Shown: positions 1-8,762, counted from the first letter of the stretch. The stretch: 64,000 nt of DNA from Acidovorax sp. Leaf160 (GCF_001424265.1 NZ_LMOV01000008.1:1-64000); one strand, 5' to 3'. Made by a program: numbers and translations. Notes: generated by a model not told the origin, from the sequence alone.

Positions 1-2
1 CC

Positions 3-92
3 GAAGTGCTCGGTGGACTGCATTTCCTGGTTTTCGCAGTGCTCATGTTGCCCGCTGCCGTACGGGTGCTGACTTCGGCGGGAAGTTCATAA
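3..92 (+). CDS. C-terminal end of an unidentified hydrophobic protein (cut by left edge)
   Basis: Reading from base 3 gives about 29 codons with no stop until TAA at 90-92. The peptide is strongly hydrophobic (LGGLHFLVFAVLMLPAAVRV) and ends in a short polar tail, as a last membrane helix would. The start lies outside the window. It is too short to place in a family, and chance reading through GC-rich DNA cannot be excluded. Confidence 0.35.
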   Translation, partial: EVLGGLHFLVFAVLMLPAAVRVLTSAGSS

Positions 93-238
93 CACGCTCT
101 AACTTCGGTGGCTTACCGTCGAACCTGGCCGCACGGGATCCTCCCCTTCACAACCGGGTCGGCACCCGGGAAGACGCCAGCCCGTGTGAAGATTCGGCGG
201 CATTGTGGGCGGCTCGCAGTGGCGCCGCTGGCCGCGAC

Positions 239-1174
239 TCAGCCTGGGGCTTGCGCCGCCATGGCCTGCTCCACGGTCGCCCGCGTCAGCGTGGGCACGA
301 AGGTTTCGATGAAGCGGTAGGCGTAGCCCCGCAGCCAGCTGCCGCGGCGCAGCCCCAGGCGGGTGAGGTTGACCTCGAACAGATGCCGTGCGTCCAGCGC
401 GCGCAGGTGCCGGTCACGCTCCGGATCGACGGCGATGGAGGCCACGATGCCCACGCCCATGCCAAGCTCCACGTAGGTCTTGATGACGTCGGCATCCATG
501 GCGGTCAGCACCACGTCGGGCGCCAGTCCTTCACGGGCGAAGGCCTCGTCGATATGGGCCCGGCCGGTGTAGCCGAGTTCGTAGGTGACGATGGGATAGC
601 CAGCCAGCTGCTGCAGCGTGACGGGTGCATCGCCTTCCAGCAGCGGGTGGCCGGGCGGAACGACGATGCTGTGCGTCCAGCGGTAGCAGGGCAGCGTGAC
701 CAGCGCGTCATAGCCCGCCAGTGCCTCGGTGGCCACGCCGATGTCCGCCTCGCCGTTCAGCAGCATCTCGGCCACCTGCCGGGGCGAGCCCTGGTGCAGG
801 TGCAGCGTGACCTGGGGATACAGCGCGCGGAAGTCGCGCACGACCTGGGGCAGCGCGTAGCGGGCCTGCGAATGCGTCGCCGCGACCGACAGGCGGCCTT
901 CCTGGCTGGCGCTGAAGTCGTGCCCGACGCGCTTGAGGTTGTCGGCCTCCAGCAGCAGGCGCTCCACGATGGGCAGGAGGGTCTCGCCCGGCGGCGTCAG
1001 CCCCGTGAGCCGCTTGCCGGCGCGCACGAAGATCTCGACGCCCAACTCGTCTTCCAGCTCCCGTATCTGCCGGCTGACCCCGGGCTGCGAGGTGTAGAGC
1101 ATGCCGGCCACCTCGGTCAGATTGAAGCCGCAGCGGACGGCCTCGCGCATGGAACGCAGTTGCTGGAAGTTCAT
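239..1174 (-). CDS. cysB: CysB-type LysR transcriptional regulator
   Basis: This is a 311-residue LysR-family regulator, slightly shorter than E. coli CysB (324). The winged helix-turn-helix covers about residues 3-62 (TSQPGVSRQIRELEDELG), and a periplasmic-binding-protein-like effector domain covers about 90-295. The effector-pocket stretch AATHSQARYALP (T100, S102, Q103) matches the sulfate/N-acetylserine pocket of CysB/Cbl, and TAMDADVIKTYVELGMGVG is also typical. By family knowledge it activates sulfate and sulfonate assimilation genes, and the window carries that regulon (ssu, sbp, cysIDN) 6-23 kb away. It is transcribed on its own, 186 bp after the permease gene. It could be Cbl rather than CysB; sequence alone does not decide. 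Confidence 0.88.
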   Translation of the reverse strand: MNFQQLRSMREAVRCGFNLTEVAGMLYTSQPGVSRQIRELEDELGVEIFVRAGKRLTGLTPPGETLLPIVERLLLEADNLKRVGHDFSASQEGRLSVAATHSQARYALPQVVRDFRALYPQVTLHLHQGSPRQVAEMLLNGEADIGVATEALAGYDALVTLPCYRWTHSIVVPPGHPLLEGDAPVTLQQLAGYPIVTYELGYTGRAHIDEAFAREGLAPDVVLTAMDADVIKTYVELGMGVGIVASIAVDPERDRHLRALDARHLFEVNLTRLGLRRGSWLRGYAYRFIETFVPTLTRATVEQAMAAQAPG

Positions 1175-1360
1175 GGCCGCCCCTCGGCGGCCGCGCGCGG
1201 TAAGCGGGAAACGGCGCCGTCATAGGCGCGGTGATGGCACACGGAAAGCCCTCCAGAACACAACAGGGCCCCATCGTAGTTTTCCGTCTATCGATCCAGA
1301 ACGACTTTGTTTCCATGACGATGGAAGCAAAAGTTCTAATCAGCGCCGCACTCCGGGGCC

Positions 1361-2380
1361 CTACCGCGCCGGTCGCCGCAGCAGCAGGGCCATCACGAAG
1401 CAGGCCCCCAGCCCCGCAGTGACGATGCCCACCGGCAGCTCCTGCGGGCCCAGGGCGGTGCGGGCGATCAGGTCGCTGGCGACCAGCAACCCGGCCCCCA
1501 GCACCGCCGCGAGCGGCAGGAAGCGTGCATGCAGCGGTCCGGCCACGCGCCGCGCCAGGTGGGGCACCATCAGTCCGACGAAGCCGATCACGCCGCAGAG
1601 CGCGACGCAGCATGCCGTGGTGATCGCAGCCACCAGGAACAGCTGCAGCCGCAGCCGCTCGGGCGCAACGCCCAGGCTGTGGGCCGTGTCATCGCCCGCC
1701 AGCAGCGTGTCGAGCGAACGGTGCCGGCGGCCGACGAAGCCGGCCACCACCAGCAGTCCGGCCAGAGGCAGCCAGAGGTTGTCCCACCGGGCCAGGCCCA
1801 GGCCGCCCAGCGACCAGAACACCACCGCGTGGGCAGCACGCTGATCGCCTGCGAACACCAGCACATGCGTCACCGCGCCCAGCAGGAACGAGATGGCCAG
1901 CCCGCCCAGCACCATGTTGGCCGGCCCCTGCGCGCCCACCCGCCGCACCAGCAGCAGCACCGCGCCGGCAGCCGCCAGCGCCCCGCCGAAGGTGGCTGCC
2001 GGCAGGGTCCAGGCGCCCAGCGCATCGCCAGCCCAGCCGATCACTGCGACGGCCGCCGCCGAGGCGCCCGAAGACAACCCGAAAAGGAAGGGGTCCGCCA
2101 GGTCGTTGCGGGTGCTGGTCTGCAGCAGTCCTCCCACCACGGCCAGCGACGCGCCCACCAGCAGCGCCAGCAGCAGGCGCGGCAGGCGCAGCTCCCGCAC
2201 GATCGCCTGGGCCATGTCGCCGGGCACCGTCCAGCCCCATGCGGGCGCCCAGGGCCCGGCCAGCGCCGCCAGGGCCGCCCGCCAGCCCAGGCTGTGGCTG
2301 CCTGCGGTGAGCGAGGCCAGGGCCAGCGCACCCAACACCGCGGCGCCGGCCAGCGCCAGGGCCAGGTTGCGCAGCCTCAC
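1361..2380 (-). CDS. FecCD-family ABC transporter permease (corrinoid/siderophore type)
   Basis: This 339-residue inner-membrane permease of the FecCD/BtuC family is almost entirely hydrophobic, consistent with about ten membrane helices. Family hallmarks are PRLLLALLVGASLAVVGGLLQ near residue 70, followed by NDLADPFLFGLSSGA, and the cytoplasmic coupling segment IGFVGLMVPHLAR near residue 265. Its ATG overlaps the stop of the binding-protein gene (ATGA, 2377-2380), so the two are translationally coupled. It is the last gene of the four-gene operon headed by the riboswitch-controlled TonB receptor. Substrate is inferred from that riboswitch: cobalamin or another corrinoid, with a ferric siderophore the alternative. 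Confidence 0.88.
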   Translation of the reverse strand: MRLRNLALALAGAAVLGALALASLTAGSHSLGWRAALAALAGPWAPAWGWTVPGDMAQAIVRELRLPRLLLALLVGASLAVVGGLLQTSTRNDLADPFLFGLSSGASAAAVAVIGWAGDALGAWTLPAATFGGALAAAGAVLLLVRRVGAQGPANMVLGGLAISFLLGAVTHVLVFAGDQRAAHAVVFWSLGGLGLARWDNLWLPLAGLLVVAGFVGRRHRSLDTLLAGDDTAHSLGVAPERLRLQLFLVAAITTACCVALCGVIGFVGLMVPHLARRVAGPLHARFLPLAAVLGAGLLVASDLIARTALGPQELPVGIVTAGLGACFVMALLLRRPAR

Positions 2381-3363
2381 CGGGGCGCCCTCAGGGCGCG
2401 GGCCATCTTTTCGATGGCGTCGATGTTGGCCGGGCCGGGGGTCAGCTCGGCGTAGCGCAGCACGATGTAGCGGCGCTCTCGCACTGCCTGGGTCAGGCGC
2501 ATGACGGGGTGCCGCTCCAGCACCCGGCGCAGGTGGTCAGGCCCCTGGCCGTTCTGGTAGTCGAGCAGCACGATGAATTGCGGATCGCGCTCAGCCACCG
2601 CTTCCCACGAAGTGCTGCCCCAGCCCATGGGCAGGTCGCCCATCGCATTGACGCCGCCGGCCGCTGCGATCAGCGCCTGAGGCATGGCCGCGCGGCCGGC
2701 GGTGAAGGGCTTGTCCTCGCCCGAGTCGTAGACGAAAACGCGGGGGGGCCGGGCCAGCGCCGGCTGGGCGGCAACGCGCACCCGCTCGCGCCAGCCAGCC
2801 ACCAGCCGCTCGGCCAGGCCCTGCCGGCCAAAGACGCTGCCCAGGCGCAGCACGTCGCCGTAGAGCAGCTCCAGCGTGGCTTCGGGCTTGTCGGCACGGG
2901 CATGGATACAGCTCTCCGTCAGCACCAGCGTGGGCACACCGTGGCGCGCCAGCGTGGCGGGCGTGACCTCGCCGCCGGGCTGCATGCCGTAGTACCAGCC
3001 GGCCACGAACAGGTCGGGCCGGGCAGACAGCAGGTTCTCCAGCGTCGGGTACTTGGCTGCCAGCTCGGGCACCTTGCCCAGGGCGGTGAAAAACTCGGGC
3101 GCCGCCTTGTACCAGCCGGTGATGCCCGTCACCCCGGCCATGCGCGACTGCAGGCCCAGGGCCAGGGCCATCTCGGTCATGTTGAGATCGTGCACCACCA
3201 TGCGGCGAGGCGGGGCGTCGAAGCGCACCGGCTGGCCGCAGCTGCTGACCGTGACGGGAAAGCCGGGTTCGGCCGCGGTCGCAGCGATCGATACCGCGGC
3301 ACTCAAGGCGCCCGCAATCAGCGCCGCACGCACGGCGCCACGCAACTGGCGGGCGGTCGTCAT
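2377..3363 (-). CDS. Periplasmic binding protein of the corrinoid/siderophore ABC importer
   Basis: This 328-residue protein is read from the ATG at 3363, which overlaps the stop of the ATPase gene by ATGA. A longer in-frame ORF upstream is only antisense reading of that ATPase. Residues 1-31 form a signal peptide (AALIAGALSAAVSIAATAA). The mature part is a cluster A-II type binding protein (PeripBP_2 fold): RRMVVHDLNMTEMALALGL near the N-terminus and PTLENLLSARPDLFVAGWYYGM in the first lobe. It delivers ligand from the TonB receptor to the FecCD permease. It does not look like a canonical BtuF, so ligand identity rests on the upstream B12 riboswitch. Confidence 0.87.
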   Translation of the reverse strand: MTTARQLRGAVRAALIAGALSAAVSIAATAAEPGFPVTVSSCGQPVRFDAPPRRMVVHDLNMTEMALALGLQSRMAGVTGITGWYKAAPEFFTALGKVPELAAKYPTLENLLSARPDLFVAGWYYGMQPGGEVTPATLARHGVPTLVLTESCIHARADKPEATLELLYGDVLRLGSVFGRQGLAERLVAGWRERVRVAAQPALARPPRVFVYDSGEDKPFTAGRAAMPQALIAAAGGVNAMGDLPMGWGSTSWEAVAERDPQFIVLLDYQNGQGPDHLRRVLERHPVMRLTQAVRERRYIVLRYAELTPGPANIDAIEKMARALRAPR

Positions 3364-4142
3364 GCGGCAGCCCTTTCGAAGGACCACAGCGTGCCGCCGT
3401 GACGGGGATGCCGGGTATGCACCAGCTCCATGCCGAAAACCGAGGCCACCCTGGCCGGGTCGAGCGCGCGCGCCGGAACGTCGTCCGCCACCAGCCGGCC
3501 GCCCTTCAGCACCCAGGCGCGCGTGGCGAAGCCCGGCACCAGGCCCAGCTCGTGCAGGGCCGCCACGACGGTCAGGCCCAGGCTGCGCACCAGCGCCAGC
3601 AGGTCGGCGCGCGCGGCCAGGTCCAGATGGTTGGTGGGCTCGTCCAGCAGCAGCAGCGTGGGCTGCTGCGCCAGGGCGCGCGCCAGATGCACGCGCTGGC
3701 GTTCGCCGCCCGACAGCGTGCCCAGCGGCCGGTCCGCCATGCCTTGCACCGCGCAGGTGTGCAAGGCGGCGGCCACGGCAGCCTCGTGCTCGGCACGGCT
3801 GGCGCTGTGCTGGTGCGGTACCCGGCCGAAGGCCACGTAGTCGCGCACGCGCAGGCCGCCCTCCACCGACTCGGTCTGGCTCAGCAGCGCCACGTGGCGG
3901 GCGCGGCCGGAGGCGGGCCAGTCGGCCAGGTCGTGCCCCAGCAGCCGGACCGTACCGCGCGTCGGCGCCAGCCGGGCGCCCAGCAGCTTCAGCAGCGTGC
4001 TCTTGCCCGCGCCATTGGGGCCGACCACTGCCACGCACTCGCCGGGCTGGACGACGGCGTCGATGGGCTCGAGCAGCGCCCGGCCTTCGCGCGTCTGGAA
4101 GCCAGCGCCCTGCAGTTGCAGTACCAAATGCGGTGGATTCAT
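3360..4142 (-). CDS. ABC transporter ATPase (FecE/BtuD/HmuV type)
   Basis: This 260-residue cytoplasmic ATPase energises the FecCD-type importer. Walker A is GPNGAGKS near residue 40, the signature is LSGGERQRVHLARAL near 145, and Walker B is LLLLDEPTNHLD near 165. The last is the NHLD form common in siderophore/cobalamin/heme importers. The gene starts 14 bp after the TonB receptor stop and its own stop overlaps the binding-protein start, so the four genes form one minus-strand transcript. BtuD, FecE and HmuV cannot be told apart by the protein alone. Confidence 0.92.
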   Translation of the reverse strand: MNPPHLVLQLQGAGFQTREGRALLEPIDAVVQPGECVAVVGPNGAGKSTLLKLLGARLAPTRGTVRLLGHDLADWPASGRARHVALLSQTESVEGGLRVRDYVAFGRVPHQHSASRAEHEAAVAAALHTCAVQGMADRPLGTLSGGERQRVHLARALAQQPTLLLLDEPTNHLDLAARADLLALVRSLGLTVVAALHELGLVPGFATRAWVLKGGRLVADDVPARALDPARVASVFGMELVHTRHPRHGGTLWSFERAAA

Positions 4143-4156
4143 CGCGGCAATCGCGC

Positions 4157-6364
4157 TCAGAGCGTCCAGCGCAACGCGAGCTCGTAGCTGCGCGGCACAC
4201 CCAGCAGGACCTGGTCAGGGTAGAACGGGTCGGACCAGGCGGCATAGGTGCGGTTGCCCAGGTTGCGGCCGCGCAGCGTGAGCTGTACCCCGCGCGCCAC
4301 ATCCACCGCCAGGCCTGCATCAAACACGGTGTAGGCCTTCAGGCGCACGGTGTTGGCGTCGCTGTGGAACCGGTCACCGACATGGCGCACGGAGGCGGAC
4401 ACCTGCATCGGCACGCCCAGCACGAAGCGGTAGCCCACGCCGGCATTGGCGATGACGCGTGGCGCGTTGGGCGGCTGATGGCCCGAAAACGACGTGCCAT
4501 CGGCCTGCACGTAGCCTTCGTACCGCGCCCGGTTGAGCGCCAGGTTGCTCCAGAGGCTCCATTGCGCATCGGGCCGCAGCGCCAGCGAGGCCTCGACGCC
4601 GCGGGACTTCAGCGCGCCGGCCTGCGCCAGTTGCTGGCCACCCTGCGCGGCGTAGACGTTGCGCCGCTCGGTGTCGTAGTAGGCCAGCGTCCAGTCGCCG
4701 CGCTGATCCCAGAACGACTGCTTGACGCCCACTTCGGCATTGCGCGTGCGGGTCAGATCGAGCGGCTGGGTAGCGCCCAGCAGGAAGATGTTGTTGGCTG
4801 CCACGTCCGCCGCCGTGCCGTACTGGCCGTAGACGGTGGTGCCGGGCGCAGCCTCCCAGGTCAGGCCGATGCGGCCGGTGGTGGGGTTCCAGGTCTTTTC
4901 GTAGGGAAAGCCCGCGCGCTGAACGCCCGCGGCGTTGGCGGAGCTCCTGTCCAGTGCGATGCGCTCATGCCGCAGCCCGCCGATGAGCGCGACGGTGGGC
5001 GTCACGCGCAGCCGGTCTTCCAGCGCCAGCGCGGTGTTGCGGAGGGCGGTGGTCTGCAGCTGCGTGGTCAGCCGGCCATAGCTGCCGCGCGCTGGGTCCA
5101 CCAAACTCACGCTGTCGCCGGGGAAGTTGGCAGCGCCGGGACGGTCGAGGTCCGTGTGGCTGTACTCGAAGGCGGCGACCAGCCGGTTGTCCAGGCCTCC
5201 CAGGCGGGCATCCCACTGCGCCTCGGTCTTGTTGCCCCAGCTGGCCTGGTCCTGCGCCACGTAGAAGCGTTCCCGGTCCACCAGGCCGGTGGCGGCATTG
5301 AACGCGCTGATCTCGTTGTTGAGCCAGGTACGGTCGGCCGTGTAGCGCCAGAACTGGCTGCGCAGCACCAGCGCGTCGCTCGCCTGCCATTCGCCACCGG
5401 CCCGCAGCCAAGTTTCCCGCGCTTCGTTGCGGTTGTCCTGCACGTTGTAGTTGGTGCGCAGCGTGCGCCCATCGATGGCGACCGCGCCCAGGTCGCTGCC
5501 GTTGAAGCCCGAGCGGTAGGTGCCCGAGACGATGCCGCCGCGCGGCTGCACACCCGGCGCGCCGGCCGACACCAGCGGCGTGCCCCAGTAGCTGCTGCCG
5601 CTGTCGCGCTTGGCCTCGCCCGCGACGAAGAGCTTGACGCCCGGCGCGGCCCGCCAGTCGAGCCCGCCCGACAGATGGCGGTTGCGCTGGCTGGTGTCGT
5701 CGATGAAGCCGTCGCGGTGGGACACGCTGGCGTCGACGCGGTAGTCCAGGTCCTTCCAGCCCGTCGTGCCGCCGGAGCCGACCGACAGGCGCCGGTCGCC
5801 GAACGAGCCGGCAGACGTGTTCACCTCGGTGCGCACCGGCCCCCGGTGCGGGGCCTTGGTGACGAAGTTGACGGCGCCGCCGGTGGCCCCCTCCCCCGAC
5901 ATCAGCGAGGCGGCACCCTTGAGGAATTCGACACGTTCCAGATTGGCCGTGTCCATGACGCGCGAGGTCATGTTCGGCGGGCCCACCTTGATGCCGTTGT
6001 ACAGCGTGTTGATCTGGCTGTTGGCGAAGCCGCGCATCGAAAACGCACTGGGCTCGGCGGGAAAGTCCCCTGCCAGCACGCCGGTGGCGGCCTGGGCGGC
6101 TTCGGTCACGGTGTGCAGCCCGCGCTCGGCCAGCACCTCGGACGGGACGAGATCCACGGAGGCCGGCGTTTCGCGCACCGTGAGGCCCAGCCGCGAGGCG
6201 CTGGTGGCCGGCTGATCGAGCGGCGCCGGGGCGCCAGGCGCAGGCGCCGTGCCGGTGACGACCACATCGGGCAGGGTCGAGGTGGTTTGTGCGCAAAGCG
6301 GAAATGCGGCGGCCAGGGCCAGGGGCAACACGGCCACCCGCGCGGAGCGAGACGAGTGATTCAT
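4157..6364 (-). CDS. TonB-dependent outer-membrane receptor (siderophore class, under a B12 riboswitch)
   Basis: This 735-residue receptor is read from the ATG at 6364, followed by a signal peptide (VAVLPLALAAAFPLCA). Codons upstream of that ATG belong to the riboswitch leader and are not protein. The plug contains FSMRGFANSQINTLYNGIKV and NLERVEFLKGAASLMSGEG, the style of FpvA/FhuA-class siderophore receptors (TIGR01783-like) rather than BtuB (~600 residues). The rest is a beta-barrel ending in a strand with a C-terminal RWTL. Expression should drop when adenosylcobalamin binds the leader. The role is probably uptake of a corrinoid, or of a metal complex whose need rises when B12 is short. 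Confidence 0.9.
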   Translation of the reverse strand: MNHSSRSARVAVLPLALAAAFPLCAQTTSTLPDVVVTGTAPAPGAPAPLDQPATSASRLGLTVRETPASVDLVPSEVLAERGLHTVTEAAQAATGVLAGDFPAEPSAFSMRGFANSQINTLYNGIKVGPPNMTSRVMDTANLERVEFLKGAASLMSGEGATGGAVNFVTKAPHRGPVRTEVNTSAGSFGDRRLSVGSGGTTGWKDLDYRVDASVSHRDGFIDDTSQRNRHLSGGLDWRAAPGVKLFVAGEAKRDSGSSYWGTPLVSAGAPGVQPRGGIVSGTYRSGFNGSDLGAVAIDGRTLRTNYNVQDNRNEARETWLRAGGEWQASDALVLRSQFWRYTADRTWLNNEISAFNAATGLVDRERFYVAQDQASWGNKTEAQWDARLGGLDNRLVAAFEYSHTDLDRPGAANFPGDSVSLVDPARGSYGRLTTQLQTTALRNTALALEDRLRVTPTVALIGGLRHERIALDRSSANAAGVQRAGFPYEKTWNPTTGRIGLTWEAAPGTTVYGQYGTAADVAANNIFLLGATQPLDLTRTRNAEVGVKQSFWDQRGDWTLAYYDTERRNVYAAQGGQQLAQAGALKSRGVEASLALRPDAQWSLWSNLALNRARYEGYVQADGTSFSGHQPPNAPRVIANAGVGYRFVLGVPMQVSASVRHVGDRFHSDANTVRLKAYTVFDAGLAVDVARGVQLTLRGRNLGNRTYAAWSDPFYPDQVLLGVPRSYELALRWTL

Positions 6365-6419
6365 ACGATCGATGGAAGACACATAGGCCCTGCGCCAGCC
6401 ACCCGCCAGCACGTGAGCG

Positions 6420-6660
6420 TCACAGTGCCGCGCCCTCGGGGAGCAGCACCTCTTGTTGGCCGGTATCCGGGCTGGCGGATGAATCTCCCCAAGCCTTCCC
6501 AGGTGCTTGTTCAAGGCATCCAGTGGCTGTGGGCGGGGAGACCGGGACGCTCGGAAAGAGCGCCCCATCCGTTGACCGTTGCGGGGGCAGCGCAGGCGCG
6601 GCACTTTCCTGGTCGGTCGTGCTTCCCTGCTTCCCGTTGAACTGCAGCCTGCGAACCACG
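6420..6660 (-). promoter_or_regulatory. Cobalamin riboswitch (B12 element) in the TonB-receptor leader
   Basis: Read on the minus strand, this leader holds the conserved B12-element blocks in order: GCGCTGCCCCCGCAACGGT (6593-6575), CAGCCACTGG (6529-6520), GGGAAGGCTTGGGG (6500-6487) and CGGATACCGGCC (6469-6458). It ends about 60-90 bp before the receptor ATG, so ligand binding could mask translation or cause termination. This links the downstream receptor/ABC operon to cobalamin. Boundaries are approximate because folding was done by eye. Confidence 0.93.
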
Positions 6661-6721
6661 CTGCGAGCACCAACGCGGCGATTCTAGGGGCATGAGAAGC
6701 TCGGGAGGATCACGACCAAGA

Positions 6722-6737
6722 TGATAATGCATTATCA
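6722..6737. promoter_or_regulatory. Fur/Zur-like operator palindrome
   Basis: TGATAATGCATTATCA is a perfect 16-bp palindrome with 7-bp arms (TGATAAT/ATTATCA) and a 2-bp centre. The arms equal the Fur 7-1-7 core arms but the spacer is one base longer. It lies between the divergent B12-riboswitch leader and the Fur-family gene, placed to control either or both. Whether Fur, Zur or the adjacent regulator binds is inference. Confidence 0.72.
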
Positions 6738-6868
6738 ATATCAAATAAGCCAGATGCCTTCCTTTTCGGACGCGACAACCTCTGCCTGCATGAGCGGCCG
6801 ATAATTCCTGCGTCTTCCCGCCTGACTGCCCTTCCGACAGCCTTCCCGACTCCTGCGCACCTGCATCC

Positions 6869-7252
6869 ATGGAACGATCTACCCGGCAACGCACCGCCAT
6901 CCAGTCCGCCATCGAGGCGGCGCACCGTCCGCTGACGCCCCAGGAGGTGCTGGACAGCGCGCGCGAAAGCGTGGAGGGACTGGGTCTGGCGACGGTCTAC
7001 CGCAACATCAAGGCGCTGGTGGAAGACGGCGCCGTGCAGGTGGTGAACCTGCCGGGCGAGAACCCCAGATATGAATCGGCCGGGCACGACCACCATCACC
7101 ACTTCCAGTGCACGGTGTGCTCGCGGGTGTTCGACGTGCACCAGTGCCCGGGCGATCTGCTGGACCTGGCGCCCAAGGGGTTCACCGTGGAACGCCATGA
7201 GCTGACGCTCTATGGCCGGTGCGCGGACTGCGGGAAGGGACGCCGGCGCTAG
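6869..7252 (+). CDS. Fur-family metalloregulator (Zur/PerR-like)
   Basis: This 127-residue Fur-family regulator has a winged helix (PLTPQEVLDSARESVEGLGLATVYRNIKALVEDGAV, about 21-56) then a dimer/metal domain. The His run at 73-78 (HDHHHH) and two CxxC pairs (C81/C84 and C118/C121) provide structural Zn and regulatory metal ligands. It is shorter than typical Fur (~145) and lacks the acidic/His-rich Fur tail, so Zur-like or PerR-like is as likely as true Fur. It diverges from the riboswitch-controlled uptake operon across a TGATAAT palindrome, which suggests autoregulation and control of that operon. No partner gene follows. Confidence 0.85.
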   Translation: MERSTRQRTAIQSAIEAAHRPLTPQEVLDSARESVEGLGLATVYRNIKALVEDGAVQVVNLPGENPRYESAGHDHHHHFQCTVCSRVFDVHQCPGDLLDLAPKGFTVERHELTLYGRCADCGKGRRR

Positions 7253-7601
7253 CCGTGCGGCTTGGCCAGCGCCGCGCTGGACTGGGCCAGGGTGGGCTGG
7301 GCTTTCAGGCAGGCAGGCCGTGCGAGCGCAGGGCAGCCTTTCGACAGGCTGCCAGCGAACAGGGCCCGGGGTCCGCGGTCTGGAACCCGTGGGGTCACTG
7401 GCCCTGGCAGTACGAACGGCGCTGCACCCACCGTGCGGGCTGAGCCTGTCGTAGCCTGCTCGCCTTCTGCGCCTGACCCTCGCGCGCGAAGGACAGGCGT
7501 GCCAGCCGCCGGCCACAGCCGGCATTACGCTATCTTTTTAATAGCATTATCTGGCCGAACGGCGGGCGCCAGAGGGCAGTCTGGCTCTGTTTTCCAGCAG
7601 A
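7253..7601. other. 349-bp intergenic stretch with a degenerate REP-like repeat
   Basis: No gene is evident. It contains TTTCGACAGGCTGCC near 7347 and, further on, CGGGCTGAGCCTGTCGTAGCC near 7436. These are facing copies of the REP-like motif seen again, better preserved, at 62487-62626. An AT-rich segment at about 7530-7550 lies beyond the molbindin stop. The region separates two converging transcripts. Confidence 0.5.
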
Positions 7602-7817
7602 CTACAGCTTGGCGATCGACACCTCGGTGGACTTCACCAGCGCCACGACGTCCGAGCCCACTCCCAGGCCCAGTTCGTCCACCGAGCGGGTGGTGATGAC
7701 CGATGTGACGATGCCCCAGGGCGTCTCGACATCGACTTCGGAAACGACGTCGCCGCGCACGATTTCGCGGACCTTGCCCTTGAACTGGTTGCGGACGTTG
7801 ATGGCTTGGATGGACAT
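7602..7817 (-). CDS. Molbindin (single TOBE/Mop domain, molybdate-binding)
   Basis: This 71-residue protein is one Mop/TOBE domain: residues 1-20 SIQAINVRNQFKGKVREIVRG, then VVSEVDVETPWGIVTSVITTRSV, and a final DVVALVKSTEVSIAKL. Such molbindins assemble into hexamers that store molybdate or related oxyanions in the cytoplasm. A good ribosome site (AAGGAG) precedes the ATG. It lies 74 bp after ssuB on the same strand, so it may be the last gene of the sulfonate operon or have its own promoter. No molybdate transporter or Mo-enzyme gene is nearby. Confidence 0.92.
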   Translation of the reverse strand: MSIQAINVRNQFKGKVREIVRGDVVSEVDVETPWGIVTSVITTRSVDELGLGVGSDVVALVKSTEVSIAKL

Positions 7818-7891
7818 GGTGGGCTCCTTGGAAAAAAACGGTGTGGATGGAACGGGATCGAAGAAACAAGACAGGAGAAGGCCGCGCCCGG

Positions 7892-8743
7892 CTAGACCGC
7901 CCAGCGCAAGCCATGGGCTGGCACGCCGGGCCAGAGCGCGTCAGCCGCGTGCGGGCTGGCGCCCTCCCCCGACGCCGGCTTTTGCAGCACGCGATCGAGG
8001 ATGCGTTTCTCGATGGCGGCGAAGGCGGCGTCGCCCTGCGACCGGGGCCGCGCCAGGGCAATGCGTTCATCCAGCGCGATCCGGCCGTCCTCGATGAGGA
8101 TCACCCTGTCGGCCAGGGCCACGGCTTCCTGCACGTCGTGCGTGACCAGCAGCGCGGTGAAGCGGTGGCGCTGCCACAGGCCTTCGATCAGCCGGTGCAT
8201 TTCGATGCGGGTCAGCGCGTCCAGTGCGCCCAGGGGCTCGTCCAGCAGCAGAAGGCGTGGCTGGTGGACCAACGCCCGCGCCAGGGCCACGCGCTGACGC
8301 TGCCCGCCCGACAGGCGTGCCGGCCACTCGCCTTCGCGCTCGGCCAGGCCCACCTGCGCCAGCACCTCGCGGCCCCGCTCGCGCAGAGCGCCCGGCAGGC
8401 CCAGCGTGACGTTGTCCAGCACCCGGCGCCAGGGCAACAGGCGCGCCTCCTGGAACATGATGCGCGTGTCGGCATGCAGGCCGCGCACGTCCTGGCCGTC
8501 GGTGGTCAGCGTGCCGCTGGTGGCGGCCTCCAGGCCGGCGACGAGGCGCAGCAGCGTGCTCTTGCCGCAGCCGCTGCGGCCCACGATGGCGACGAATTCG
8601 CCCGGCTCGATGGTCAGCTGCGCGTTGCGCAGCACCTCGCGCTGGCCGTAGCGTTTGTGCAGGCCGTGCGCGTGGAGCCGCACGCCGCCGGGGGCGGGGT
8701 CAGCCAACGGGGCCGGCGGGGGGAACAAAGAAGTGTCGGTCAT
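7892..8743 (-). CDS. ssuB: Sulfonate ABC transporter ATPase SsuB
   Basis: This is a 283-residue ATPase of the nitrate/sulfonate/taurine importer group. Walker A is GRSGCGKS at about 55-62, the signature LSGGQ at 144-148, and Walker B LLLLDEP at 164-170, followed by LGALD. About 20 extra Pro-rich residues lead the protein. It lies 19 bp after ssuC and is co-transcribed with ssuA, ssuD and ssuC, so aliphatic sulfonates are the best substrate call. The C-terminal 40 residues are a loosely conserved tail. Confidence 0.93.
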   Translation of the reverse strand: MTDTSLFPPPAPLADPAPGGVRLHAHGLHKRYGQREVLRNAQLTIEPGEFVAIVGRSGCGKSTLLRLVAGLEAATSGTLTTDGQDVRGLHADTRIMFQEARLLPWRRVLDNVTLGLPGALRERGREVLAQVGLAEREGEWPARLSGGQRQRVALARALVHQPRLLLLDEPLGALDALTRIEMHRLIEGLWQRHRFTALLVTHDVQEAVALADRVILIEDGRIALDERIALARPRSQGDAAFAAIEKRILDRVLQKPASGEGASPHAADALWPGVPAHGLRWAV

Positions 8744-8762
8744 GGTCGTTCGGCCTTTCCAT

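Noticed and set aside
2377-4323. Apparent fusion of an unknown N-terminus to the binding protein
   Set aside because: The extra N-terminal codons are an off-frame reading of the ATPase gene; a signal peptide and ATGA overlap mark the true start at 3363.
3053-6640. A 1195-codon open frame on the plus strand opposite the binding protein, ATPase and TonB receptor genes
   Set aside because: It is Arg/Ala/Pro/Gly-rich without domains and lies antisense to four convincing genes; such frames are a by-product of high GC at third positions.
6511-6912. A 133-codon minus-strand frame across the riboswitch and palindrome
   Set aside because: It overlaps a structured RNA leader, an operator and the Fur-family start, and has no family resemblance.
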